In this document: one piece after another, positions 44,037 to 52,434 of the stretch
How the letters are laid out: each line of letters opens with the position of its first letter
Numbering within the stretch: position 1 is the stretch's first letter
Assembly (NCBI GenBank): GCA_947495915.1
Contig: CANMAW010000008.1
Coordinates: forward strand, 1 to 64,000
Origin: Maribacter algarum (ex Lu et al. 2025) (nom. illeg.)
Lineage (GTDB): Bacteria; Bacteroidota; Bacteroidia; Flavobacteriales; Flavobacteriaceae
Direction: 5' to 3'
DNA length: 64,000 bases
Translations under genes and position numbers: made by a program
Notes under the pieces: generated by a model
Database searches by the model: none
What the model saw: only the letters and a program-made list of their open reading frames with translations
Told to the model about the DNA's origin: nothing

Positions 44037-44504
44037 ATGAAAAACATCATACTGATTCTTGGTTTACTTTCTTGCATGACTACTTTTTCTCAAAACTCCC
44101 AAAAGGAAGATGTTCAAAACGTCATTGTGGCATTTTTTAAAGCTTTTCATGAAGCAGACACCGTAGCGCTTAAAAATACCATTTCTGAAAGATTGATATT
44201 GCAAACCACTTATCAAGACAAAGAAGGTAATGACCAGATTAAAACTGATGATGTTTCAAGTTTTATAGAAGTAATTGGTAGTGGGCGACCCGTTTCTGAC
44301 AAGTGGGATGAGCGCATTAGTTCATATAAAACACAGATTGATGGCAACATGGCTCATGTTTGGACACCTTACGAGTTTTGGCTTGATGGTAAGTTTATTC
44401 ACTGTGGTGTTAACTCATTTCAGTTGTTTCATGATAATGGCACCTGGAAAATCGTCTACCTAATTGATTCGCGTAGAAAATCAAGTTGTATCTCAAGTAA
44501 TTAA
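44037..44504 (+). CDS. Exported NTF2-like (putative lumazine-binding) protein
   Basis: 155 residues from the ATG at 44037; a TTG at 44010 would add nine basic residues and is less likely. Signal peptide MKNIILILGLLSCMTTFSQ. The mature part has the NTF2-like alpha+beta pattern: a helix (VIVAFFKAFHEADTVALKNTISE), then strands YKTQIDGNMAHVWTPYEFWLDGKFIHCGVNSFQLFHDNGTWKIVYL, as in the nuclear transport factor 2/putative lumazine-binding families. It probably acts in the periplasm; ligand or reaction unknown. Confidence 0.82.
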   Translation: MKNIILILGLLSCMTTFSQNSQKEDVQNVIVAFFKAFHEADTVALKNTISERLILQTTYQDKEGNDQIKTDDVSSFIEVIGSGRPVSDKWDERISSYKTQIDGNMAHVWTPYEFWLDGKFIHCGVNSFQLFHDNGTWKIVYLIDSRRKSSCISSN

Positions 44505-44618
44505 TTTTATAAAGTTTAACTATTTGTTACTTGTATAATTATAACGGTAACGCCTTTTTTTGATCAAATTTTCACCGACCCTTTTTTGTGCCTAACTAAT
44601 TCGTAAATTAGACTGATA

Positions 44619-44626
44619 TAACTTTG
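44619..44626 (+). promoter_or_regulatory. -7 promoter element upstream of the DUF2007 gene
   Basis: TAACTTTG is an exact TAnnTTTG match ending 14 bases before the ATG at 44641, giving a leader of only a few bases. No -33 TTTG is present at standard distance. Confidence 0.6.
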
Positions 44627-44640
44627 CAAAACATTTAGGT

Positions 44641-44853
44641 ATGGATTCTAATTATACACGAATATTTATCGGTAATACCGCAGAAGCACAAAGCATAGTA
44701 AGTCGATTGAAGGATATTGATATTATAGCCGTAGTTAAAAATGAATCAGAATCTGCACGCTTGGCTGGGTTCGCATCCTCGATGCTTGATCAAACTGAGG
44801 TTTATGTACACAATGATGAACTCGATCGAGCAGAAAAAATATTAGACGCCTAA
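44641..44853 (+). CDS. DUF2007 small protein
   Basis: 70 residues, soluble. The fold is a ferredoxin-like beta-alpha-beta (YTRIFIGNTAEAQSIVSRLKDIDIIAVVKNESESARLAGF ... QTEVYVHNDELDRAEKIL), the DUF2007/putative signal-transducing family. Such proteins are small, widespread and without known function. It has its own -7 promoter element and lies 18 bases upstream of the large propeller/HEAT gene, with which it may share a transcript. Confidence 0.85.
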   Translation: MDSNYTRIFIGNTAEAQSIVSRLKDIDIIAVVKNESESARLAGFASSMLDQTEVYVHNDELDRAEKILDA

Positions 44854-44871
44854 AGCAAAAAAAAACATTCT

Positions 44872-47800
44872 ATGAACCACCTTTTTAAAAGCGGTACCGT
44901 TGTATTGTTTATTGTATTTTCTATTTTCTTAATTTCCTGTAATTCAAAATCAAATAAACCTATAGAAATTCCACTTACGGTATACGAAGACTCTATCATT
45001 GGACTAGAAAGAGCTAAAGAAGCACGCGAAAATATTGTAGCAAAAATGGCTGATGGTTTAAAACTTAACCTATGGGCATCTGATTCTCTGGCTCCTGATC
45101 CAGTCGCAATGGATATTGATTCTAAAGGAAGAATTTACCTCACTAGAACTAACCGTCAAAAAAATTCTGAGTTTGATATACGAGGTTATCAAGATTGGAT
45201 GACACCTTCAATATCTCTACAATCTGTAGAAGATCGCAGGGCCTTTTTACGCAAAACTTTTGCTCCTGAGCTAAGCGATGAAAATGATTGGTTTCCAGAT
45301 TTAAACGGAGATGGCAGCCATGACTGGAAAGATTTAACGGTAGAAAAGGAAGAAATTTGGCGCTTAGAAGACACTAATAACGATGGTTTGGCAGATGTTT
45401 CCAAACGTATACTAGAAGATTTCAATGACGAAGTTACGGATGTATCAATGGGGCTTTTGGTACGTGATGAAGATATATTTGTAACTGCCGGACCTGACAT
45501 GTGGCGATTAAAAGACACAAATGATGATGGAGTTCTAGATGAAAAAAAGTCGCTTGCTAACGGATTTAACATCCATATTGGTTTTGGGGCCCACGGTATG
45601 TCAGGCGCAATTCAAGGGCCAGATGGAAAAATATATTGGGGTGCTGGCGATATTGGCTTTAGTGGTATCACCCAAGAAGGTGAAAAACTTCATTATCCAA
45701 ATCAAGGAGTAATTGTGCGTAGCAATCCAGATGGTAGTGATTTAGAAGTTTTTTCGAGGGGGCATCGAAATACACATGAGTTTGTATTTGACGCCTATGG
45801 CAATATGATTTCCTCTGATAATGACGGTGATCATGCTGGTGAAAGTGAACGCTTGGTTCATATAGTTGAAGGTTCTGATTCAGGTTGGCGCATCAATTGG
45901 CAATTCGGAAAATATACCGATCCTAAAAACAATTCGTACAAAGTATGGATGGATGAAAAATTGTATTTGCCACGTTGGGAAGGTCAGGCCGCCTACATTA
46001 TTCCTCCCATTCAAAATTTTCACAACGGTCCAACGGGTATGGTTTACAACCCAGGCACCGCTCTTGGTAAAGAATGGTTAAATCGATTTTTTCTTGTCGA
46101 ATTTGTTGGTGACCCCAGCAGATCGCACATCTGGTCATTTGATTTAAAACCAAAAGGAGCTTCATTTGAATTAAAATCTGAAATTGACATGCTTAGCGGG
46201 GTTTTACCAACTGGTATCAAATTCGGACCTGATGGCGCCATGTATTTAGCCGACTGGATTACTGGTTGGGGGACGAAAAATTATGGCCGCGTTTGGAAAC
46301 TAGACGTAACTGCAGATAAGGATAATCTCGAAAAAGAGCGTGAAGAAACCGAACGATTAATGACCCTTGATTATAGCGCACAATCAAATGACGAGTTAGC
46401 AAAATTGCTGAGTTATTCTGATATGCGCATAAGACAAAAGGCACAGTTTGAATTGGCGAAAAGTAGCTTTTGGGGCTATCGAAAATTTAAATCTGTACTA
46501 GAGGAGAGTAATAATCAATTTGCAAAAATTCATGCTATATGGGGTATTGGTCAAATAGCAAATGACGATTTAGATAAAGCGGAACCCCTCATCGCTTTAC
46601 TACATGATTCTGACCCTGAAATAATTGCTCAAGCATTAAAGGTTTTGGGTGATGTGAGATATAAAAATAATGCTGACGAATACATTGATCTTTTACAACA
46701 TGAGAATGATCGTATTAAATTTTATGCAGCACAAGCACTTGGTAGAATACAACATGAAACTGCCATTCAACCACTTTTAAATATGATTTCAAAAAATGCT
46801 GATCAAGATGTTTATTTAAGACATGCAGCAGTATTAGCCCTATCACGTATCGGAAAAGAAGAGCCATTACTTGATTTGGTAACAAGTGAAGATAGAAGTT
46901 TACGAATTGCTGCGGTCTTAATTTTAAGACGTATGCAAAGTCCCTTAGTTGCCCAATTTTTAAATGATTCTGACGAATATATTGTAACTGAAGCTGCCAG
47001 AGCAATCAATGATGATTGGTCGATTGAAGTAGCTTTACCAGCATTAGCACAACTTTTAGAGGAAGACCGATTTACTTCAGAGGCTTTATTACGTAGAAGC
47101 ATAAATGCAGCCTTACGAGTTGGCGGTGAAAAAGAAATGAATTACTTATTAGAATTCGCTAAAAAACCAACAGTTTCTACCGTGCTTCGGGGTGAAGCAT
47201 TAGCAGCTTTAGGCACTTGGGGTTCCCCTTCTGTTTTAGATCGTGTTGACGGTCGTTTAAGAGGAGAAATAACTAGAGAAACGTCAAAATTAAAAGAAGA
47301 ACTTAAAAAAGATATTCCACTTTTTCTTTCAGAACCTGATTCAGAAATATTAATTGGAGTATCCAAAACATTGGCGAATCTTAACATTAACGATTTTAGT
47401 AAAGAATTACTTGCCGAAATGGCGAAAAACAAAGTTCCGGCAGTTCGCTCTGCTATGCTTACAGCTTTAGGTAATTTGAACTATGAAAATATTTCTGTTG
47501 CCATGAGCTTAGGTATGCGAGATAAATCACAGCAAGTTCGCGAAACAGCCATTGGTTTACTCCCTAAACTTGAACTTTCAAAAGAAGAACTAAACGCTAT
47601 AATTGACCCTATTTTTAGAAATGGATCAACTGGTGAACAACAAAAAATTCTATCAGTACTGGGAGAATTACCTGCTGATCGCAGTGACACAGCCTTAGAA
47701 AAATTGATCGTAAAAGGTATAAAAGGGCAACTTGATGATAGTGTTATTCTTGATTTAATGGAAGCCGCCGAAGCGTCTGGATCAGAAAAATTGATCGCAT

Positions 47801-48300
47801 CACTGGAAAATCTTAAGAAAGAAGGAAATGGCATTGAACCTTACATAGCAACACTATCAGGCGGTAAACCTTGGGTAGGGCGCAAAGTATTTAATCAAAA
47901 CCCCATAGGACAATGTGTTCGTTGTCATGCCGTGGGTGGTTCTGGCGGTCAGGTAGGCCCCGCACTCGACCATATAGGCACAGTTCTCTCAAAAGAAGAG
48001 TTGCTAGAAGCATTGATTCTACCTAGTAAACGGTTGGCACCTGGTTACGGCACAATTTCCGTAACATTAAAAGATGGGCAAGTGGTTAATGGGGTTCTTG
48101 AAAAAGAAAACGAACACGAACTTATTATACGAACCTCTGATGCCGAACCTATGGAAATTGCTATGTCTAGAATCAAAAGTCGTGAGCATAGTATTTCGGC
48201 AATGCCAGCAATGGGTAAACTAATTTCCAAGCGTGAACTACGAGATTTGATCGCGTATTTGTCTACCTTAAAAGGGCAGGCAATAAGTACGTCTCACTAA
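44872..48300 (+). CDS. Propeller / HEAT-repeat / cytochrome c lipoprotein (PVC-type heme-binding)
   Basis: 1142 residues. Lipoprotein signal (FSIFLISC). A beta-propeller of the membrane-bound dehydrogenase type (about 55-480) carries three Asp-rich calcium-loop-like inserts (DLNGDGSHD, DTNNDGLAD, DTNDDGVLD), with SRGHRNTHEFVFDAYGNM and SDNDGDHAG. Then come HEAT-like helical repeats (about 500-990, for example LIALLHDSDPEIIAQALKVLGDV). Last is a single heme c site, CVRCH at 1015-1019, with GGQVGPALDHIG and a distal Met in a PAMGKL loop. Relatives in Planctomycetes and Bacteroidota are presumed periplasmic sugar or alcohol oxidases. The stop overlaps the convergent gene by four bases. Confidence 0.88.
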   Translation: MNHLFKSGTVVLFIVFSIFLISCNSKSNKPIEIPLTVYEDSIIGLERAKEARENIVAKMADGLKLNLWASDSLAPDPVAMDIDSKGRIYLTRTNRQKNSEFDIRGYQDWMTPSISLQSVEDRRAFLRKTFAPELSDENDWFPDLNGDGSHDWKDLTVEKEEIWRLEDTNNDGLADVSKRILEDFNDEVTDVSMGLLVRDEDIFVTAGPDMWRLKDTNDDGVLDEKKSLANGFNIHIGFGAHGMSGAIQGPDGKIYWGAGDIGFSGITQEGEKLHYPNQGVIVRSNPDGSDLEVFSRGHRNTHEFVFDAYGNMISSDNDGDHAGESERLVHIVEGSDSGWRINWQFGKYTDPKNNSYKVWMDEKLYLPRWEGQAAYIIPPIQNFHNGPTGMVYNPGTALGKEWLNRFFLVEFVGDPSRSHIWSFDLKPKGASFELKSEIDMLSGVLPTGIKFGPDGAMYLADWITGWGTKNYGRVWKLDVTADKDNLEKEREETERLMTLDYSAQSNDELAKLLSYSDMRIRQKAQFELAKSSFWGYRKFKSVLEESNNQFAKIHAIWGIGQIANDDLDKAEPLIALLHDSDPEIIAQALKVLGDVRYKNNADEYIDLLQHENDRIKFYAAQALGRIQHETAIQPLLNMISKNADQDVYLRHAAVLALSRIGKEEPLLDLVTSEDRSLRIAAVLILRRMQSPLVAQFLNDSDEYIVTEAARAINDDWSIEVALPALAQLLEEDRFTSEALLRRSINAALRVGGEKEMNYLLEFAKKPTVSTVLRGEALAALGTWGSPSVLDRVDGRLRGEITRETSKLKEELKKDIPLFLSEPDSEILIGVSKTLANLNINDFSKELLAEMAKNKVPAVRSAMLTALGNLNYENISVAMSLGMRDKSQQVRETAIGLLPKLELSKEELNAIIDPIFRNGSTGEQQKILSVLGELPADRSDTALEKLIVKGIKGQLDDSVILDLMEAAEASGSEKLIASLENLKKEGNGIEPYIATLSGGKPWVGRKVFNQNPIGQCVRCHAVGGSGGQVGPALDHIGTVLSKEELLEALILPSKRLAPGYGTISVTLKDGQVVNGVLEKENEHELIIRTSDAEPMEIAMSRIKSREHSISAMPAMGKLISKRELRDLIAYLSTLKGQAISTSH

Positions 48301-49238
48301 TAATTGAGCACTTCAGATTTCGCGACGTGAAATTCTGACATCAAATTATCTACTATTTGGGCAGCTGGCTGAATATCATGAATAATACTTGATATTTGAC
48401 CAATTTCTAGTTCACCTTCATCCATATCACCTTCAAACATTCCACGCTTAGCTCTTGCACGACCCAGCAAATTTTTCAATTCGTCAACACTCGCAGACTT
48501 TGCATACGCGTCTTGAATATCATTATAAAATTTGTTTTTAATTAAACGAACTGGGGCCAATTCTTTTAAAGTTAATTGTGTTGCTCCTTCCTCCGCATTT
48601 ATAACTTGGGCTTTAAATGCCTCATGCGAAGAAGCCTCAACACTGGCTACAAAACGTGTACCTATTTGAACCCCATCTGCCCCTAATATCATAGCAGCCA
48701 GCATACCTCTACCTGTAGCAATACCACCCGCAGCAATTATTGGTATTTTTACCTTTTCCTTAACTGACGGAATTAAGGTCATTGTGGTGGTCTCATCACG
48801 ACCATTATGTCCTCCTGCCTCAAAACCTTCTGCAACTATGGCATCTACCCCAGCATCTTGAGCTTTTAGTCCAAACTTAATACTGCTTACTACATGAACA
48901 ACGGTAATTCCATTATTCTTTAAGAAGGAAGTCCAAGTTTTTGGGTTTCCTGCGGATGTAAAAACAATCTTAACACTCAACTCCACAATGATATTCATGA
49001 TTTCTTCCAAATCAGGATATAACATCGGTACATTAACGCCAAATGGTTGCTTGGTAGCTGCTTGACATTTGGTAATGTGTTCTCGCAATACTTCAGGGTA
49101 CATGCTTCCGGCTCCGATTACACCCAAACCTCCGGCATTTGAAACTGCACTCGCTAAACGCCAGCCACTAGCCCACACCATACCTCCTTGCACAATTGGG
49201 TATTTGATCTTAAAAAGTTCAGTGACTCTGTTTTGCAT
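48297..49238 (-). CDS. Nitronate monooxygenase / NAD(P)H:flavin oxidoreductase-like protein
   Basis: 313 residues, TIM barrel. Visible motifs are YPIVQGGMVWASGWRLASAVSNAGGLGVIGAG at the start, GFEAGGHNGRDETTTMTLIP with the His expected at the active site, the FMN phosphate loop AAGGIATGRGMLAAMILGADGVQIGTRF, and a helical tail. The family covers nitronate monooxygenases, FabK-like enoyl reductases and 2-nitropropane dioxygenase-like proteins; the exact reaction is not set by sequence. It is followed on the same strand (upstream) by mnmA, with 26 bases between them, so both may be one operon. Confidence 0.87.
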   Translation of the reverse strand: MQNRVTELFKIKYPIVQGGMVWASGWRLASAVSNAGGLGVIGAGSMYPEVLREHITKCQAATKQPFGVNVPMLYPDLEEIMNIIVELSVKIVFTSAGNPKTWTSFLKNNGITVVHVVSSIKFGLKAQDAGVDAIVAEGFEAGGHNGRDETTTMTLIPSVKEKVKIPIIAAGGIATGRGMLAAMILGADGVQIGTRFVASVEASSHEAFKAQVINAEEGATQLTLKELAPVRLIKNKFYNDIQDAYAKSASVDELKNLLGRARAKRGMFEGDMDEGELEIGQISSIIHDIQPAAQIVDNLMSEFHVAKSEVLNY

Positions 49239-49264
49239 AAGTTTTTAGCGTTACAAAAATATAG

Positions 49265-50455
49265 TTATGAAATAACTCCTGACCCTATCAACTCATCATC
49301 AACATACCACGCCACAAACTGACCTTCAGTTATTGCAGATTGCTTGTTTTCAAAATCAACATAAAGACCTCCATCTACTTTATACAATGTTGCTTTTTCT
49401 AAAACCTGACGGTATCTTATTCTCGCTAGAACGTTCATGTTTTGATCAATCGACAATGCTAAATCAGACCTTACCCAATGTAATTCTTCGTCAGATACGT
49501 ACAATGTATTTCGATATAATCCTGGGTGATTTTTTCCCTGTCCAGTATAAATTACATTTTCTTCCACATCAGTGTCAATAACAAATAATGGTTCTTTGGT
49601 TCCACCAACATCTAAACCTTTACGTTGCCCTTTGGTAAAATAATGTGCACCTTGATGTTCACCGACTATTCTACCGTCATCGATTTTGTACGCCGGTTTC
49701 TTCGAAGAATATGCCAATTCAGCTTCTTTAGTAGCAAATTGCACCTCAGGCATATTCAGTTGTGGAGTACTTGCAGGAACTTCAACAATAACACCTTTCT
49801 TAGGCTTTAATTTCTGTTGAAGAAATTCGGGTAATCTAACTTTACCTATAAAACATAAGCCTTGTGAATCTTTTTTATCTGCTGTAATAAGGTCATTCAA
49901 TGCCGCTATTTCACGTACTTCTGGTTTCTGTAATTCACCAATAGGAAAAAGGGTTTTAGCCAATTGCTCTTGAGATAATTGACAAAGAAAATAACTTTGA
50001 TCTTTATTCATATCAGCCCCTGAAAGTAATTGATAAGTTTCTGAACCATCAGCATTCAAAATGGTACCTTTTCTACAATAGTGGCCTGTTGCTACAAAAT
50101 CTGCACCCAACTGCAACGCTATTTTTAAAAAGACATCGAACTTAATTTCACGATTACAAAGAACATCGGGGTTTGGCGTTCGACCCATCTCATATTCTTT
50201 AAACATGTAATCAACAATTCGTTCTTTGTATTCTACACTTAAATCTACCGTTTGGAAAGGTATGCCCAACTTTTCTGCTACTATTAATGCATCGTTAGAA
50301 TCTTCAAGCCACGGACATTCAGAAGAAATAGTCACTGAATCATCATGCCAATTCTTCATAAAAAGACCTATCACCTCATACCCTTGTTCTTTCAGTAAAT
50401 ATGCCGCTACACTTGAATCGACACCACCTGAAAGACCTACTACTACTTTTTTCAT
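49265..50455 (-). CDS. mnmA: tRNA-specific 2-thiouridylase
   Basis: 396 residues. The N-terminal PP-loop [15 protein letters not shown] binds ATP; catalytic cysteines are C100 ([12 protein letters not shown]) and C201 ([10 protein letters not shown]); ATGHY and the [10 protein letters not shown] region complete the family. It installs the 2-thio group on U34 of Lys, Glu and Gln tRNAs. Compared with E. coli MnmA (368 residues) there is an insertion of roughly 30 residues at about 226-258 in the tRNA-binding region, which I believe is normal for Bacteroidota. A -7 element at 50476-50483 gives a leader near 15 bases and supports the start. Confidence 0.95.
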   Translation of the reverse strand: MKKVVVGLSGGVDSSVAAYLLKEQGYEVIGLFMKNWHDDSVTISSECPWLEDSNDALIVAEKLGIPFQTVDLSVEYKERIVDYMFKEYEMGRTPNPDVLCNREIKFDVFLKIALQLGADFVATGHYCRKGTILNADGSETYQLLSGADMNKDQSYFLCQLSQEQLAKTLFPIGELQKPEVREIAALNDLITADKKDSQGLCFIGKVRLPEFLQQKLKPKKGVIVEVPASTPQLNMPEVQFATKEAELAYSSKKPAYKIDDGRIVGEHQGAHYFTKGQRKGLDVGGTKEPLFVIDTDVEENVIYTGQGKNHPGLYRNTLYVSDEELHWVRSDLALSIDQNMNVLARIRYRQVLEKATLYKVDGGLYVDFENKQSAITEGQFVAWYVDDELIGSGVIS

Positions 50456-50475
50456 TTCATTCTAAAATTGGGATA

Positions 50476-50483
50476 CAAAAATA
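50476..50483 (-). promoter_or_regulatory. -7 promoter element of mnmA
   Basis: The minus strand reads TATTTTTG, an exact TAnnTTTG match 21 bases upstream of the ATG. A second near-copy (TATTTTG) sits directly upstream. No clear -33 box. Confidence 0.6.
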
Positions 50484-50684
50484 CAAAATACAATAACAAG
50501 CAGCCTTCGTAGTAGATCAGGAGTTAAAAATAGTTTTGTTAAACTTTTTTAAAAAAAAATTAAACAAAATATAATATTTACTACTTTCACATAACTATAA
50601 TTTAGTGTTTTGCCTAACGCTATTGTAGTTGAAAAAGAATATGATCTAGTTTAATAATCAACATTTTTAAATAAAGCTAATTTT

Positions 50685-52088
50685 ATGAAAAGAAGATTCA
50701 ACCTTAAATCAATGGCCACTATTTTACTTGTTACACTTTTTCTTGCGTCGTGTAGTGATGACGATAATGGCGGCCCAATCATTCAACCAGAAGATCCTAC
50801 AAATGCAATGGATATTGCCGAAACCGCTATAGCCACAGAAGATTTATCAAGTTTGGTTGCTGCATTACAGCGCGCTGATTTAGTAGCCACTATTCAAGGT
50901 GATGGGCCTTTTACGGTGTTCGCCCCTACCAATGACGCTTTCGCAGCGTTCTTAAGTAATAATGGTTATGCCTCATTAGAAGATGTACCTGTAGAAGCAC
51001 TTACTCAAGTACTGTTAAATCATGTTGTTGCAGGTAGTAACCTATCAACTGCATTGAGCACTGGTTACATCAGCTCGTCTTCTACCGCTGGAGTTGATCA
51101 AAGAGCGCTAAGCTTATATATTGATACTTCAGAAGGGGTAAAAGTAAACGGATCTACCGTTTCAACCGCTGATATTGTAGCAACAAATGGTGTAGTACAT
51201 ATCGTAGACCAAGTAATCGGACTACCAAACATCGTAGATCATGCGTTAAATAATGCTAATCTTACAGCTTTGGTTGATGCTTTAACCGCTGATGGCAATA
51301 CCACTTTTACAGACTTACTAACATCAACCGATGACTCTTTCACAGTGTTTGCACCGGTTAACAGTGGTTTTGATGCCTTTACAAATCCGAATAACAACGA
51401 TATCAATCAGGTGCTTTCAAATCATGTTATTGTAGGAAGTGCTTTAGCTGCAGGCGCTTTATCAAATAGCTATGCCCGCACAGCTGCTACAAATAATGAT
51501 GGTGACACTTTAAGTTTATATGTAAATACCGATGATGGTGTTAGCCTTAACGGAACTAGCGCTGTAGCTATTGCCGACATTGTTGCCACTAACGGAATCA
51601 TTCATGCAGTTGACCAAGTAATTGACTTACCGACGGTGGTTACGTTTGCTGTGGCGAACCCTAATTTTACCACCTTAGTTGATGCGCTAACCACTCTTAC
51701 GCCAAGTGTAGACTTTGTTAGTGTACTCTCAGCTCAAGGAGGATCTGGTAGTGATCCCTTTACCGTCTTTGCTCCTACTAATGATGCTTTTGCAGCTTTA
51801 GCAGCTATTCCTGATGAAGACGGATTAATTCCTGTTCTGCAACATCACGTAATTGGAGGTGCTAATATTCGCTCTGAAGATTTAGTACAAGATGGTACCA
51901 CAATTACACCTGCTACTTTAGAGGGAGATACTTTTCAAATTATATTACCTGGTACCGACGGTAATATCGCAAACGTGGTTGACGGCTCAAACAATGATGG
52001 TATCGGAATAGACCTTGTTGACGTGCAAGCGGTAAACGGAGTTATTCATGTATTAGATACCGTGCTAATACCAGATACTACAAATTAA
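50685..52088 (+). CDS. Fasciclin-domain lipoprotein with three FAS1 repeats
   Basis: 467 residues. Lipoprotein signal (LLVTLFLASC) and a short Asp-rich linker (SDDDNGG). Three FAS1 domains: about 40-178 (GPFTVFAPTNDAFAAF ... GVVHIVDQVI), 180-315 (SFTVFAPVNSGFDAF ... GIIHAVDQVI) and 316-463 (DPFTVFAPTNDAFAAL ... GVIHVLDTVLIP). FAS1 domains mediate cell adhesion and matrix binding in bacteria and eukaryotes. The protein is probably on the outer membrane and could help attachment or biofilm formation; this is inference. It stands alone, with a terminator 30 bases downstream. Confidence 0.93.
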   Translation: MKRRFNLKSMATILLVTLFLASCSDDDNGGPIIQPEDPTNAMDIAETAIATEDLSSLVAALQRADLVATIQGDGPFTVFAPTNDAFAAFLSNNGYASLEDVPVEALTQVLLNHVVAGSNLSTALSTGYISSSSTAGVDQRALSLYIDTSEGVKVNGSTVSTADIVATNGVVHIVDQVIGLPNIVDHALNNANLTALVDALTADGNTTFTDLLTSTDDSFTVFAPVNSGFDAFTNPNNNDINQVLSNHVIVGSALAAGALSNSYARTAATNNDGDTLSLYVNTDDGVSLNGTSAVAIADIVATNGIIHAVDQVIDLPTVVTFAVANPNFTTLVDALTTLTPSVDFVSVLSAQGGSGSDPFTVFAPTNDAFAALAAIPDEDGLIPVLQHHVIGGANIRSEDLVQDGTTITPATLEGDTFQIILPGTDGNIANVVDGSNNDGIGIDLVDVQAVNGVIHVLDTVLIPDTTN

Positions 52089-52117
52089 GATAAATATTAC
52101 TTTAAAATCATTTAATT

Positions 52118-52146
52118 AAAGACCGTTGCAATGCGGTCTTTTTTAT
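52118..52146 (+). terminator. Terminator after the fasciclin gene
   Basis: An 8-bp stem (AAAGACCG / CGGTCTTT) with an 8-base loop is followed by TTTATTTT. Confidence 0.88.
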
Positions 52147-52360
52147 TTTATAAGAAATTACCTAGCAATAAAGTAGTCCATATGAAAGGTTAATGTTAAG
52201 ATTTAGTGCATTTCATCGATGGCTATAAATCAGCACATTTTCATACATCAAAATAATACACCTTAGCATACAAAAAAGTTGTCTTTACAACTAAGTTTTT
52301 TTTTTAGTACACTTATGACGCATCTTTGAACTCCCAAATCTTACCAAACTAAACCTACTT
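52147..52360. other. Gene-free stretch with an extra hairpin between the fasciclin and yidC ends
   Basis: The 346 bases between the two convergent genes (52089-52434) hold no open frame of note but three terminator-like hairpins. In this middle part I see a hairpin at 52277-52292 and, on the plus strand, CATCTTTG at 52320-52327, one base from the -7 consensus. A short untranslated RNA from about 52335 to the terminator at 52396 is possible. Confidence 0.4.
52271..52305. terminator. Bidirectional terminator-like hairpin
   Basis: AGTTGT at 52277-52282 pairs with ACAACT at 52287-52292. On the minus strand the stem is followed at once by TTTTTTG; on the plus strand ten T residues follow after AAG. 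Confidence 0.65.
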
Positions 52361-52366
52361 AATGCT

Positions 52367-52402
52367 AAAAGCCTCGACAAGAATGTCGAGGCTTTTTGTT
52401 TT
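52367..52402. terminator. Strong terminator after yidC, possibly bidirectional
   Basis: A stem of about 13 bp (AAAAGCCTCGACA / TGTCGAGGCTTTT, loop AGAA at 52380-52383) lies about 35 bases past the yidC stop. The plus-strand side has the longer T-tract (TTTTTGTTTTT), the minus side only four Ts. It would also end any plus-strand RNA from the preceding gap. Confidence 0.85.
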
Positions 52403-52434
52403 TAGTGAAAACTTAGGTATTCTGAAGTTTGGAA

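Noticed and set aside
46715-47834. Several antisense frames of about 100 codons inside the HEAT-repeat gene
   Set aside because: They arise from the regular codon pattern of the helical repeats on the plus strand; no start signals and Ser/Leu-biased composition.
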